Source: Bacillota bacterium (GTDB taxonomy: Bacteria; Bacillota; Clostridia; Clostridiales; Clostridiaceae). From it: a DNA stretch of 64,000 nucleotides. Numbering within the stretch: position 1 is the first letter of the stretch; each line of letters opens with the position of its first letter. This document shows, one piece after another, positions 54,071-63,195 of this stretch. The notes under the pieces are model-generated. The model had not been told where the DNA came from. It did not search any database and saw nothing but the letters and a program-made list of their open reading frames with translations. The position numbers and the translations under genes were made by a program. The stretch spans positions 16,856 to 80,855 of the forward strand of contig JAJXWH010000024.1 of NCBI GenBank assembly GCA_021781745.1, in the 5' to 3' direction.

Positions 54071-54441
54071 ACGCCGACCCCTTATTCCCACCTTTATTTA
54101 ATACTGCTATCATAATAATACTTCACTTTAAACTGTGATTCTAGATAAAAAACCTTAATTTTATATTAACTTTTTCTAAACAAGTTAAATACTATCAATA
54201 TTATAACACTCAGCTCATAATATTATTTTCTGAAAAAAATCCACCCAGAAATCGCTTCTAGGTGGATTTTTTTATTTCCTTTACTTTAAGGACTAAAATC
54301 TTAAAGTCTTTATCTTTAGTGTGGCAGAGGGGTGAGTTCAAGAAAGAGCAAACAAACTCAACTCACGATTCACCACTCTAAATTTATACTAACTGTGTAA
54401 AGATTTTTATTAGTTTATGAATGAAACTTTAATTCAGAATA
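54071..54441. other. Intergenic stretch with terminator and second hairpin
   Basis: It holds the terminator at 54,233-54,274 and, nearer the downstream gene, a weaker inverted repeat (GTGAGTT ... AACTCAC, with GTGG/CCAC outside) around 54,322-54,374. No ORF is credible. Confidence 0.5.
54233..54274 (-). terminator. Strong bidirectional terminator
   Basis: AAATCCACC and GGTGGATTT form a perfect stem around a 15-base loop, with runs of A on the left and T on the right. It lies about 170 bases after the stop codon of the gene at 54,442. Confidence 0.85.
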
Positions 54442-56193
54442 TTATCCTATCCAAGCTCCTGAAGCTCCTAATTTGTATCCATCAACAGTTGTGTTAGCTA
54501 ACATAGCACCTGATGCATTTAAGTAATACCAAGTTCCGTTGTCATTTACCCAGCCTGTAGCCATAGCTCCTGATGATTTTAAGTAATACCAAGTTCCATT
54601 ATCATTTATCCAGCCTGTCTTCATTGCACCTGAACCAGCTAAGTAGTACCAAGTTCCATTATCATTTACCCAACCTGTCTTCATTGCACCTGAGTCAGCT
54701 AAGTAGTACCAAGTTCCGTTATCATTTACCCAGCCTGTAGCCATGATTCCGTTAGCATTTAAGTAGTACCAGTTTCCATCTTGAACCCAGCCTGTAGTTT
54801 TAGTTCCATCTGCTTTATTGTATGACCAAGTTCCATCTGCATTTTTAACCCAACCAGCAGTTACTGTTGTTCCAGTTCCTGCTCCAGTATCAGTACCAGT
54901 TCCAGTGTTAGTAGTATCTTGATTATCTACTGTTGCATAAGCATCTTGTCCATTTGCCCATGTAATTAAACTGTCTGCATTATATACATCTAAACTATCA
55001 AATGATCTATCTACGCTGTATACTGGTACGAAATCTGTTCCATCAAATTTTACAACTTCTCCCTTATCTACTGCCCAAGTATTTCCATCAACGTCTATTG
55101 ATACTGCACTTGATGCTTCAATGTCATAATCTTTTTGAACATCTTGTTCTGCTAAATTAACATCTAATTTAGTATTTGTAGTATCTGATGTTAATGCAAC
55201 TTTATCTTGCTTTAATTTTATAGTAGTTACAGTAACTTTATCCCCTGCATTTTTAGTAGCATAAAGAACTCCATTTATTACTCTAAAATCAGTAGCTTCA
55301 TTAATAGCAGTTGCTGCATCAGTAGCATCTGATGAATTATAAGCAGATGATACTTCATATGAAGTCACACTGTTTGGAAGATAAGCACCATCTTTTGTTG
55401 TGCCTTGAGCTTTAGAAATCTTTTGGATATAAACTGCTGATGGAGTTGTAGATCCTGAAATGTTAACAGTTATTTCTCTATATATGTAATCACTATCTTC
55501 TGCAAGATCTTTAGTCTTACTATCATCTTTTGTTACAATAATGTTGCTGCCAGAGTTTGCTTTACCAAATTCTGAAACTTTAATTGTCTTATCGTTAGTT
55601 CCATCTTTTACAACTATATTTGCTGTATCGTCAGCATCTATATATTTTCCTGAATCACTTACATAACCACTATAGTTTGCTCCACCACTTGTAGTTACAG
55701 AATATGAATACCAAGTATCTCCAAATTGTCCTTGTGCAACTTGATTAAATCTTGTAAATTTATCTGTTGTATCTATTGTTCCATATCTGTCAGTTTTGCT
55801 TAAAGTTGATTTTAATCTAGTTTTTACAGTATCTGCTTTATCTGAAGCAGTGTCATCTGAAACTGTTCCGTTTGATAAATCAACTAGATATTCATCTGAT
55901 CCATTTGTAACCGTAGCATAACCATTACTGAATTTAGTCATAGAGTCAGCACTGAAATCTTCTACTTGCTTGTCTGCAGTTCCATCATTATAGTATACAG
56001 CTGTTTGATCATTATCTGATTTGTATCCATCATATAAATATTTTCCACCGCTGAATGCTATAGCATTTTCAATAGTTCCTGATTTTGTTTCTAATTGTTG
56101 AGTTGCCGCGCTAACTCCAGTCGCAGGTATTAATGAAACAACTGCTGCTGCAGCTACTAAGATTGATGTTGCTTTACTCATTCTTTTTATCAT
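54442..56193 (-). CDS. Choline-binding protein with unique N-terminal domain and near-identical repeats
   Basis: 583 residues. The signal peptide ATSILVAAAAVVSLIPATGV is followed by about 400 residues I do not recognise. That region is rich in Asp, Thr and Ser, lacks Cys, and reads like a large beta-rich extracellular domain (TVKTRLKSTLSKTDRYGTID). A Thr/Gly linker precedes seven aromatic repeats, five of which (54,481-54,780) are 60-base units almost identical in DNA (GWVNDNGTWYYLADSGAMKT). A strong AGGAGGA site and a good promoter at 56,295-56,323 suggest abundant expression. A major surface-layer-like or adhesin role is possible. Confidence 0.85.
   Translation of the reverse strand: MIKRMSKATSILVAAAAVVSLIPATGVSAATQQLETKSGTIENAIAFSGGKYLYDGYKSDNDQTAVYYNDGTADKQVEDFSADSMTKFSNGYATVTNGSDEYLVDLSNGTVSDDTASDKADTVKTRLKSTLSKTDRYGTIDTTDKFTRFNQVAQGQFGDTWYSYSVTTSGGANYSGYVSDSGKYIDADDTANIVVKDGTNDKTIKVSEFGKANSGSNIIVTKDDSKTKDLAEDSDYIYREITVNISGSTTPSAVYIQKISKAQGTTKDGAYLPNSVTSYEVSSAYNSSDATDAATAINEATDFRVINGVLYATKNAGDKVTVTTIKLKQDKVALTSDTTNTKLDVNLAEQDVQKDYDIEASSAVSIDVDGNTWAVDKGEVVKFDGTDFVPVYSVDRSFDSLDVYNADSLITWANGQDAYATVDNQDTTNTGTGTDTGAGTGTTVTAGWVKNADGTWSYNKADGTKTTGWVQDGNWYYLNANGIMATGWVNDNGTWYYLADSGAMKTGWVNDNGTWYYLAGSGAMKTGWINDNGTWYYLKSSGAMATGWVNDNGTWYYLNASGAMLANTTVDGYKLGASGAWIG
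54481..54780 (-). repeat. Five tandem 60-base coding repeats
   Basis: The phrase AAGTAATACCAAGTTCC or a one-base variant recurs at 54,521, 54,581, 54,641, 54,701 and, as AAGTAGTACCAGTTTCC, 54,761, exactly 60 bases apart. Each unit encodes one 20-residue choline-binding repeat. Near-identity at DNA level, unlike the diverged repeats of neighbouring genes, indicates recent expansion or gene conversion. Confidence 0.9.
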
Positions 56194-56294
56194 TTGTATA
56201 TTCCTCCTAAAGTTTTATCTTTTGGTTTATTAGTAATTATTTAGTTTATAAATAATATTTTGGTTTTTGAATATTAATTTGGTTTACGAATATT

Positions 56295-56323
56295 ATTATA
56301 GCAACTTTATATAATGTTGTCCA
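56295..56323 (-). promoter_or_regulatory. Strong sigma-A promoter of the 583-residue surface protein gene
   Basis: On the minus strand TGGACA, 17 bases and TATAAT match the consensus at eleven of twelve positions. The leader of about 95 bases carries three AAACCAA repeats. Confidence 0.75.
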
Positions 56324-56852
56324 TACTTTTTGTTGAATTTTTGTATTTAAGTGGAGTTTTTTTAATTGTTTTTTGAATTAAATATTGTTATTCCCTGAAA
56401 ATTATCCTTATCATGTAAATTTATATACTGTTCTGTTAAATTCAGGTGACCTTTTTTACAAATATTAGTCTAATTAATATTACTTTTTTATATACGCACT
56501 TGAAAATAATAATAATACTTTTACATAGACATTAAAAATATATTTATTCAAAACAACCTATTACTCTATTATATACAACACTTCCTTATATTTTTGGTGC
56601 TATAATTTCTCCTGTCAGATATTATTTTATTATCTTAACCTTAACAAAAGCTTAACGATTCGACTTTTTTTTAAACAATTCGACATAATTATCAATCTAC
56701 AATCTCCTTGAGATTTAAATCTTGCCACCTATAATATATACAATCTCTTTTTTTATTTTGGGTATAGTATTAAGAATTTTAAAAAAATAGATCTCATCAA
56801 ATTAAGAAAACAGACGGGCAACTTGCTCATCTGCTTTCCTGTATTTTATTTA
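56324..56852. other. Long AT-rich non-coding region upstream of the surface protein gene
   Basis: Apart from an imperfect hairpin at about 56,811-56,838 (CAGACGGGCAA with TTGCTCATCTG) that probably ends the Uma2 pseudogene transcript, I see no gene, RNA or repeat. Such a length upstream of a strong promoter may bind additional regulators. Confidence 0.5.
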
Positions 56853-57429
56853 TTACTCTTCATCTATTAATTCAACTTCCGATAGATCTATTTCTAAATC
56901 TTCAAATCTTATAGAGTTAAATTTATCATTTAATGTGCAACTATGCTTTAAATCATATTTATTATCTACTAATGAATAAATCCATATTTTCCTACTCATT
57001 GGTGATACAATCCAATATTCTGGCACTCCATATTCTTCATATAAATCTTTTTTTACAATAAGATCATCATCTGAGTTTGATGGACTCAATACCTCTATAA
57101 TTAATTGAGGTATGCCTATATAACCTCTATAAAAAACTTGGCTCTTGTCACGATAAACCGCAACATCAGGGGCTAATTCAGCTTTTTTTGATTTTATTAA
57201 ATTATCAATGGAATTTTTATCAGCTTTAATAATTGACGGATCCTCTTTAGTTAAAAATAAAGAAGCTTCTATTGAAACATTACACGATTTTTTAAAATAA
57301 TTTCTTAATTGTAAATATAATTCTCCTTATATTTCTATATGATTATATCTAGGCCTTGGAGACATATATTTTATATTATCAATCCATTCCTCTTTCAGTA
57401 GAGATTGTATAGTTTTATCGAATTCCACA
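56853..57429 (-). pseudogene. Uma2 (DUF820) family gene broken by a nonsense codon
   Basis: The reading frame continues from the 78-codon 3-prime part upstream through an in-frame TAA at 57,327-57,329. Across it the protein reads YMSPRPRYNHIEI-stop-GELYLQLRN, where relatives have Gln, so a single C-to-T change (CAA to TAA) explains it. Further on come ELAPDVAVYRD, GIPQLIIEVLSPSNS and YGVPEYWIVSP, the PD-(D/E)xK core. A GTG with an AGGAGG site at 57,429 is one base out of frame, so a second lesion or a different start is likely. It lies 24 bases after the next Uma2 gene. Confidence 0.75.
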
Positions 57430-57452
57430 ATTACGCCTCCTTGTTCATATCA

Positions 57453-57989
57453 TTAAAAAATATCTTTTAAATCGATTTTCAATTCTGGAAATACAGAGCT
57501 AGCATAAATATCTCCATGATGATAAGTGCTTATTGAATAATACTCATCTTTTAATGTACATTGAATTATATTACCATTTTGTTCAACCATATTATATTCT
57601 AATACTCCATATTTTTGATATAACTCCAATTTTGTAATTCTATCATGCCTTGCTGTGCTTTTAGAAATCACTTCAAAAATTATTTTAGGCACAGAAGTAT
57701 AACTTTCACCTCTCATAGATTCTTCCTCACATACGACAAATACATCTGGTTTATATTTATGATTTTCATCAAAAATAACTTCTATTTGTTCTATGCGAAC
57801 TTTACATTTACTTCCCTTAAGATAGAGTTTTAAATATGCGGCAATATTTCCAACTATTTCATTATGATAATCTGATGTGTCTGAATGCATTATTATATTA
57901 CCATTATCATATTCAACCTTATATTCATAAGAATTCTGAATAATTTCAAATTCTTCTGGTGAAATATATTTATCTTTCTCAGTATTCAT
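57453..57989 (-). CDS. Uma2 (DUF820) family putative nuclease, variant
   Basis: 178 residues. The Uma2/PD-(D/E)xK core is present: YKPDVFVV, IIFEVISKSTARHDRITKLE and YQKYGVLEYNMVEQNGN. The normally conserved EYWIV strand is changed to EYNMV, and the protein starts later than its paralogues (MNTEKDKYISPEEFEIIQNS). The predicted catalytic Asp and Glu remain. Function of the family in clostridia is unknown; mobile-element association and nucleic-acid cleavage have been inferred only from the fold. A GAGGGTG site precedes the ATG. Confidence 0.82.
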   Translation of the reverse strand: MNTEKDKYISPEEFEIIQNSYEYKVEYDNGNIIMHSDTSDYHNEIVGNIAAYLKLYLKGSKCKVRIEQIEVIFDENHKYKPDVFVVCEEESMRGESYTSVPKIIFEVISKSTARHDRITKLELYQKYGVLEYNMVEQNGNIIQCTLKDEYYSISTYHHGDIYASSVFPELKIDLKDIF

Positions 57990-58061
57990 TAATTAACACA
58001 CCCTCTCAATTAAGTAACATCTATTACATTAATTATAACCTATCTTTAATTCCCTTAAAAC

Positions 58062-58107
58062 AAAAAAACAGATAAGATTTTTTAATTAATCTTACCTGTT
58101 ATTTTTG
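58062..58107 (-). terminator. Rho-independent terminator after the Uma2 gene at 58,185
   Basis: ACAG-G-TAAGATT pairs with AATCTTA-T-CTGT on the minus strand, followed by seven Ts. Confidence 0.75.
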
Positions 58108-58184
58108 TTTTTAAATTATTATAAACTTGTATATGATAACTATACACAAGATCTGACCATTGGGGGGAAGTATAACTAAGCTTG

Positions 58185-58757
58185 CTAAAAATTAAAGACT
58201 GTATTTAGTTCAACTATAAAATCTGGAAAGATAGATACTTCTACATTATCATTTTCAGTATATAGTTCAGGTCTTCCATATTTATTATTATCTTGCAAAG
58301 TAAATACACTTATAAGCTTAGAATCAGGTTCCACTATCCAATATTCCTTTACACCAGCTTTTTCATACATATTAAATTTCAAAAGCCTATCTATTCTAGC
58401 TGTAGATGGAGATATTATTTCAATAACTAAGCTTGGTATGCCATAATAACCAGTTCCTTTTAATTTATTTTTATCACAAATCACTAGTAAATCTGGTTGA
58501 TATACGTTAGTTATATCCTCATCATTTTCATTTGCATACTGTAATCTTAAATCGAATGGAGCTGCAAATACTTGACATGTTTTATTACGTAAATATTCAC
58601 CAAATTGCAGCATCAATTCTCTTGATATTGCTTGATGCTGCCAGGATGGAGCTGCTTGCATGTGAGGTTCCCCATTAATAATCTCCCACCTTTCTCCTTC
58701 TGGCCAAGTTAAATATTCAGAATAAGTATATTTTTTATTTTCTTTTGATAATGGCAT
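58185..58757 (-). CDS. Uma2 (DUF820) family putative nuclease
   Basis: 190 residues from ATG 58,755-58,757, which follows AAGGAG at the right distance; the in-frame ATG at 58,778 lies before that site. The core is complete: YTYSEYLTWPEGERWEIING, MQAAPSWQHQAIS, YQPDLLVICDKNKL, SLVIEIISPSTARIDRLLK and GVKEYWIVEPDSK. Length matches the plus-strand paralogue at 59,063 exactly. The two genes are divergent and share the 305-base spacer. Their cellular role is unknown. Confidence 0.88.
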   Translation of the reverse strand: MPLSKENKKYTYSEYLTWPEGERWEIINGEPHMQAAPSWQHQAISRELMLQFGEYLRNKTCQVFAAPFDLRLQYANENDEDITNVYQPDLLVICDKNKLKGTGYYGIPSLVIEIISPSTARIDRLLKFNMYEKAGVKEYWIVEPDSKLISVFTLQDNNKYGRPELYTENDNVEVSIFPDFIVELNTVFNF

Positions 58758-59062
58758 ATGAAAACACTCCTTATTCATTATTTATATTCTTCTAACATTT
58801 TGGCAAACCTAATATCTATTCTTACCACTTTTATCTGTTACACTGATTTAATTCAAAATGCATCTTTATTTTAATCCGCCTTCCTTTATAAACTTCATCT
58901 TAGCATACTTTAATTCTATCATATTAATATATTATAACCATCCTTAATTTTACTAATTGTTTTTAATACAAAAAATAAATGTTTATTTTTGTTTAAAATT
59001 TACTATAATTATAATATAAATAGGAAAGGTTTAGAGCTGGTAACCTTAAGGAGGTTTTATTC
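58758..59062. other. Divergent spacer between two Uma2 genes
   Basis: It contains a possible plus-strand promoter, TTGTTT (58,989-58,994), 17 bases, TAATAT (59,012-59,017), ahead of the AAGGAGG site of the gene at 59,063. The remaining bases are AT-rich without recognised features. Confidence 0.45.
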
Positions 59063-59635
59063 ATGTTAATAGATCCATTAAAAACTTATACCTATAAAGA
59101 TTATTTATCTTATGATGAAGGCGAAAGAATAGAAATCATAGAAGGAGAAATATATAATATGTCCCCAGCTCCAAGTAGAATACATCAAGAAATAATAATG
59201 GAAATATCCTCTGAAATAAGAAATTACATAAAATTAAATAGTGGTTCATGCAAGGTTTATCCTGCTCCATTTGATGTAATATTGAAAAATGATGATAAGG
59301 ATATAGAAAGTAGTAAAAATGTAGTTCAACCAGATATATCTGTTATCTGTGATAAAAGTAAATTGACAGATAAGGGCTGCACTGGTTCACCTGATATGAT
59401 TGTTGAAGTCATTTCTCCATTTAATCCCAGTAACGACTATGTAAGAAAATTAAACTTATATGAGAAATTTAAAGTTGAAGAATATTGGATTATTAATCCA
59501 ATTAAAAAAACTATTTTAGTTTATGTATTAACTGATAATGGGTATGATGCTCCTACACCTTATACTTTTAATGATAAGGTTAAGGTCAATATATATGAAA
59601 ACCTCAAAATAGACTTTTCTTCTTTCGATTTATAA
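59063..59635 (+). CDS. Uma2 (DUF820) family putative nuclease
   Basis: 190 residues on the plus strand with a strong AAGGAGG site. It carries the same blocks as its neighbours: YTYKDYLSYDEGERIEIIEG, MSPAPSRIHQEI, VQPDISVICDKSKL, DMIVEVISPFNPSNDYVRKL and KVEEYWIINPIKK. The Ser-Thr pair after VISPS is replaced by FNPSN, a common variant. It ends in a perfect terminator at 59,709-59,748. Inverted orientation relative to the other three copies suggests local inversion or separate insertion. Confidence 0.88.
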   Translation: MLIDPLKTYTYKDYLSYDEGERIEIIEGEIYNMSPAPSRIHQEIIMEISSEIRNYIKLNSGSCKVYPAPFDVILKNDDKDIESSKNVVQPDISVICDKSKLTDKGCTGSPDMIVEVISPFNPSNDYVRKLNLYEKFKVEEYWIINPIKKTILVYVLTDNGYDAPTPYTFNDKVKVNIYENLKIDFSSFDL

Positions 59636-59708
59636 TTATATTAAATTTCTTACCTATTTCTTTAACTGAAAGAAAAGTTACTAAGTATGAAGCAGCTTGA
59701 ATTTAATA

Positions 59709-59748
59709 AACACCTCAGAGTCATTTATGCTCTGAGGTGTTGTTTTTC
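59709..59748 (+). terminator. Perfect-stem terminator after the plus-strand Uma2 gene
   Basis: AACACCTCAGAG and CTCTGAGGTGTT pair fully and TGTTTTT follows on the plus strand. It is shared by the convergent fragment at 59,770. Confidence 0.85.
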
Positions 59749-59769
59749 TACTGCTTTTTTACTATTCAT

Positions 59770-60132
59770 TTATTTGAATTTAAAAATTGGACTCTTTCTT
59801 AACTCATTTATTCCAGTTACGTTAATTGTTTGACCATTATCTGATACATTCATATCAAAAACAAACCAGTAACGTGCATTTTCATTACTAGTATCATTAG
59901 GAATTGCTTGTGCTGAACCAGTTACTTTATCTGATGCTGGGGTTATAGTAACTTGTAGTGTCTTTCCAATGTTTCCTTCTAAAGGTACTGGATTGAAAGT
60001 GAATCTTTGATCATTAGCGTCATAATCTAAATCTTGTAAAGTATAATCCTGTCCATCTAATTTAGCAGATACATTAAAGTCTCCTGCTGTCAATCCTGCT
60101 ACAAAATGGGCATTTCTTCTGAGGCATTTTTT
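59770..60132 (-). pseudogene. 3-prime fragment of a surface-protein gene
   Basis: The frame opens without start codon or ribosome site inside the intergenic gap and reads RRNAHFVAGLTAGDFNVSAK through a Ser/Thr/Asn-rich beta-type domain to SPIFKFK. A TTG at 60,093 could start 107 codons but lacks a site. The sequence looks like the C-terminal domain of a larger extracellular protein whose beginning has been lost at a junction next to the membrane-protein gene. I do not recognise the domain family. Confidence 0.5.
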
Positions 60133-61600
60133 AATTTAAGTATTGCTTTTCTTTAGCTGGAATTCCTATAATTGACTTAAGTCCATAATATTGTGCCACA
60201 GCTTTATTTGAAAAATGATTTGGATCTGGTGTAATGTCATCTAAACCATATAAAGCATCATGATGAGCTAGTAATGGATATTTATGTGACATTATAACTG
60301 TTGATATATCTAAATTTCCTTTAGCTTTTTCTGATAATATATATTGTTCACGTTCTTTAGTTTGAGTTAATATTTCATAAGTAGACATAATAGTGTCAAG
60401 GTACATAACCATAAAGTTACATGAGGCAAATATGATTACAGCTAATACTAATCTTCTAAGCATAAATATTGTGTTTTTCTTAAGGTTTATTACTTCAAAA
60501 TCAAATTTTTCATAAAGGATTCCAATTGATATAGTTAGATATACCACAATGCAGAACCAAGTCCTTTCTGGTGAAGTTGGCGCTGCTATCATACCATAAG
60601 CTGCCCCAAGGGATGCTATTACAAATATAATTGATTGATATACACTGTTATTTTTCTTTAAATTAAAATATCTTCTTCCTATAAAAAATACAATAGCTAA
60701 TATTATAAACATTCCAAGCACAAAATTTACCCAAAAATAAGTTATCATAAAAATTCTAAAAACAATTGTTGTGTTTACTGCGGATTCTTCAACTGCCTTT
60801 CTTACATATGCTCCTGGCGCACCAATAAGAAATATAAATCCAATTAAGCTTCCAATATATCCGCTAATTATGTATTTAGATATTTTTATATTATTAATGT
60901 AATAATAGGCAAGATATAAGGTTAATACAACTAACATACCTGCACTGGCATTTTCACTAGACCAGCCTGCTAAAATCCCAAGAATAAATATCATTATAGT
61001 ATTAACCAAATTATTTTTAATTATATTTTGGTTAATTGAGTACTTTCTAAAAATCAATATCATAATCAAAATCGGGGTTATAAGCCACAAATAATTAGAA
61101 GATCCTGATAACCAAAACATTACTTGTCCGTAATTAGGAGTAAAAAACCAAATTAAAAGGTTGATTCCGATGTATAAAGAAATCTTAATTTTCTTTGTTT
61201 CGCTACAAATATGATAGATTAATAATGTGTTAATAATATAAATAATAGTATTGCAAACATTAAAAATCGGCTTTCCGAGTAAAGTGAATAATTGTTGGTA
61301 AAATTCCCCCCATACTCTTCCCCCCCAAGAGAAGTAATAATTATGCATAGAATATATAATATCTTTTAAATTTTTAATATGTATTCCGGTTCCATTGATA
61401 TATCCTAATGCATAATCATCTACAAGTAACGGTGTTAAGTAGTTTAAAATATACATAGATATTGCAAAAAATATTATAGTAAATATAAATAATTTTTTTC
61501 TAATTAAATTATTATAAAAATATTTTTCCTCAATTTTTTTATAATTAATAGATAATTTTTGTTTGACATTAATATAGGACTTTATAATGTCAGTTTTCAT
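60131..61600 (-). CDS. Polytopic membrane protein, DUF6056-like
   Basis: 489 residues with about eleven membrane segments. The first segment is followed by an outward loop DDYALGYINGTGIHIKNLKD and SWGGRVWGEFYQQLFTLLGK. The pattern of an early acidic loop and many segments resembles DUF6056/GT-C-like glycosyltransferases that use lipid-linked sugars. The soluble C-terminal tail (MSHKYPLLAHHDALYGLDDI) is about 60 residues. A role in surface polysaccharide or glycolipid modification is reasonable inference, not shown. AGGAGGA precedes the ATG. Confidence 0.72.
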   Translation of the reverse strand: MKTDIIKSYINVKQKLSINYKKIEEKYFYNNLIRKKLFIFTIIFFAISMYILNYLTPLLVDDYALGYINGTGIHIKNLKDIIYSMHNYYFSWGGRVWGEFYQQLFTLLGKPIFNVCNTIIYIINTLLIYHICSETKKIKISLYIGINLLIWFFTPNYGQVMFWLSGSSNYLWLITPILIMILIFRKYSINQNIIKNNLVNTIMIFILGILAGWSSENASAGMLVVLTLYLAYYYINNIKISKYIISGYIGSLIGFIFLIGAPGAYVRKAVEESAVNTTIVFRIFMITYFWVNFVLGMFIILAIVFFIGRRYFNLKKNNSVYQSIIFVIASLGAAYGMIAAPTSPERTWFCIVVYLTISIGILYEKFDFEVINLKKNTIFMLRRLVLAVIIFASCNFMVMYLDTIMSTYEILTQTKEREQYILSEKAKGNLDISTVIMSHKYPLLAHHDALYGLDDITPDPNHFSNKAVAQYYGLKSIIGIPAKEKQYLN

Positions 61601-61692
61601 AATAATTCCTCCTAAAATCTATTAAACTTTGTTAATAACATTATTTTTTAATATCCTTTCAATAATTTACTTTTATATTCCTATCCAATTAT

Positions 61693-61735
61693 AATAAAAA
61701 AATAGATAAGATTCCATTAATTTACCTTATCTATC
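61693..61735 (-). terminator. Rho-independent terminator of cysC
   Basis: GATAGATAAG pairs with CTTATCTAT(T) around a 15-base loop and a T-run follows on the minus strand, about 36 bases after the cysC stop. Confidence 0.75.
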
Positions 61736-61771
61736 TTCTTTAATTCCAATCATATAATTTAAATATGTAAC

Positions 61772-62365
61772 CTATAAAATCTTATTTTTTATATAATCTA
61801 TTATTATTTTTGTACATTCATCTATAGTTAAATTTTCTGTGTCAATAACAATATCAGGATTTTGGGGACTTTCATATGCAGCTGAGATTCCTGTAAAATC
61901 TTTAATTTGTCCGTCTATTGCTTTTTTATACATGCCCTTCGGATCTCTTTTGATACAAGCTTCAACACTTGCTTTTACATATACCTCGATAAAAGCCTCA
62001 CTACCTATTTTATCCCTTGCCAATTTACGCATTGATTTTAGCGGTGAGATAAATGAAACAAGAGTAATTATTCCGGCATCCTTAAATAGCTGAGCTACTT
62101 CAGTTATTCTTCTAATATTTTCTGTTCTATCCTCTTCCGAAAATCCTAAATCTGAGCATAATCCATGTCTTATATTATCTCCATCTAACCTATATGCCAA
62201 TTTGCCCGTTTGGATTAATTCTTTTTCAAGCTCTACTGCAATAGTTGATTTTCCAGAACCTGAAAGACCTGTAAACCATATAACCAATCCCTTTTGATTT
62301 ATAAGTTTACATCGATCTCCATATCCCACTTTTCCATTTTGCCACACTAAATTTTCTTTTGTCAT
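61772..62365 (-). CDS. cysC: Adenylyl-sulfate kinase
   Basis: 197-residue APS kinase converting adenylyl sulfate and ATP to PAPS. The P-loop FTGLSGSGKS (31-40), DGDNIRHGLCSDLGFSEEDR, the lid region and IEVYVKASVEACIKRDPKGM are all typical, and length is normal. An AAGGAGATA site precedes the ATG. The sulfonate/nitrate-type transporter genes upstream are broken, so the original sulfur-uptake operon appears partly lost while the kinase remains intact. No ATP sulfurylase gene is visible in the window. Confidence 0.93.
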   Translation of the reverse strand: MTKENLVWQNGKVGYGDRCKLINQKGLVIWFTGLSGSGKSTIAVELEKELIQTGKLAYRLDGDNIRHGLCSDLGFSEEDRTENIRRITEVAQLFKDAGIITLVSFISPLKSMRKLARDKIGSEAFIEVYVKASVEACIKRDPKGMYKKAIDGQIKDFTGISAAYESPQNPDIVIDTENLTIDECTKIIIDYIKNKIL

Positions 62366-62391
62366 AATGTTTATCTCCTTACTTATTCATC

Positions 62392-63195
62392 CTATGCTCT
62401 ACTACTTTCAATACTCATTCCACATCTATTTCTTATATTATTCTCTAATTGTCGAAAAAGCAACTTTTCTACTATTAATCCAAGAACTATAATCACCAGC
62501 ATAATTTCCACAACCTGGCTTATATTAGACAAAGCTCTTCCCATCATTAAAATTTGCCCCAATCCTGTTGTTGATAACATTTCTCCAGCCATCAATGCTC
62601 TCCAGGCAAATTACCATCCTTGCTTCATTGCTGATACAATTTCAGGAAGAGAAGCTGGAATTATAACATCTATGTATATTCTTCTTCCTTTTGCTCCTAA
62701 AGTTTTTGCAGCTTTTATATAAATAGGGTTAATATTTTTAATACTTGATTCAATAGCAATTCCTATTAAAAAGACTGAACCTATTACAATCACAACTATT
62801 ATTGAACTTTCATTTAATCCATACCAGAGTATAGCAAATGGAAGCCAACAAATACTCGGCAATGTTTGTAATCTTAATATTAATGGAGTTAAGTTTTCGT
62901 CTATATACTTAAATTTCACTATAATTATTCCTAATATTAACTCTATAACAATAGAAATTATATATCCAATTAGTACTCTTTTTAAACTAGCTAAAATTGC
63001 AATACCTAACGTATTATCCCCTATAAGATTTATTAGTGTTTTAGTTACATCAATTGGGGATGTGAAAGAATATGCCTTCCAAATTTGAAGGTACTCAACA
63101 TTTAATTTGTAAGTTAATCCCCAAATAGCTACTAATATAAGATAAAATAGAATTCTTTTTAATATTTTTATCATATTCGCTATTATCTTCCCCAA
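62392..63195 (-). pseudogene. ssuC: SsuC/TauC-type ABC permease gene interrupted by a stop codon
   Basis: Reading from ATG 63,195 the permease continues normally through PEIVSAMKQGW and then meets TAA at 62,611-62,613, where the family has Ser in QGWSFAWRALMAGE. The same frame continues with FAWRALMAGEMLSTTGLGQ to 62,392, so a single nonsense change explains the split. The EAA-type loop KAAKTLGAKGRRIYIDVIIP is intact. Its start overlaps the ATPase end by 13 bases, as is usual in ssu/nit operons. Functional transport is unlikely. Sulfonate, taurine or nitrate substrate cannot be told apart. Confidence 0.8.

Noticed and set aside
54481..54780. Regular 60-base repeats that could be taken for a CRISPR array
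   Set aside because: They are continuous coding repeats with no unique spacers, in frame with a signal-peptide protein, and no cas genes are present.
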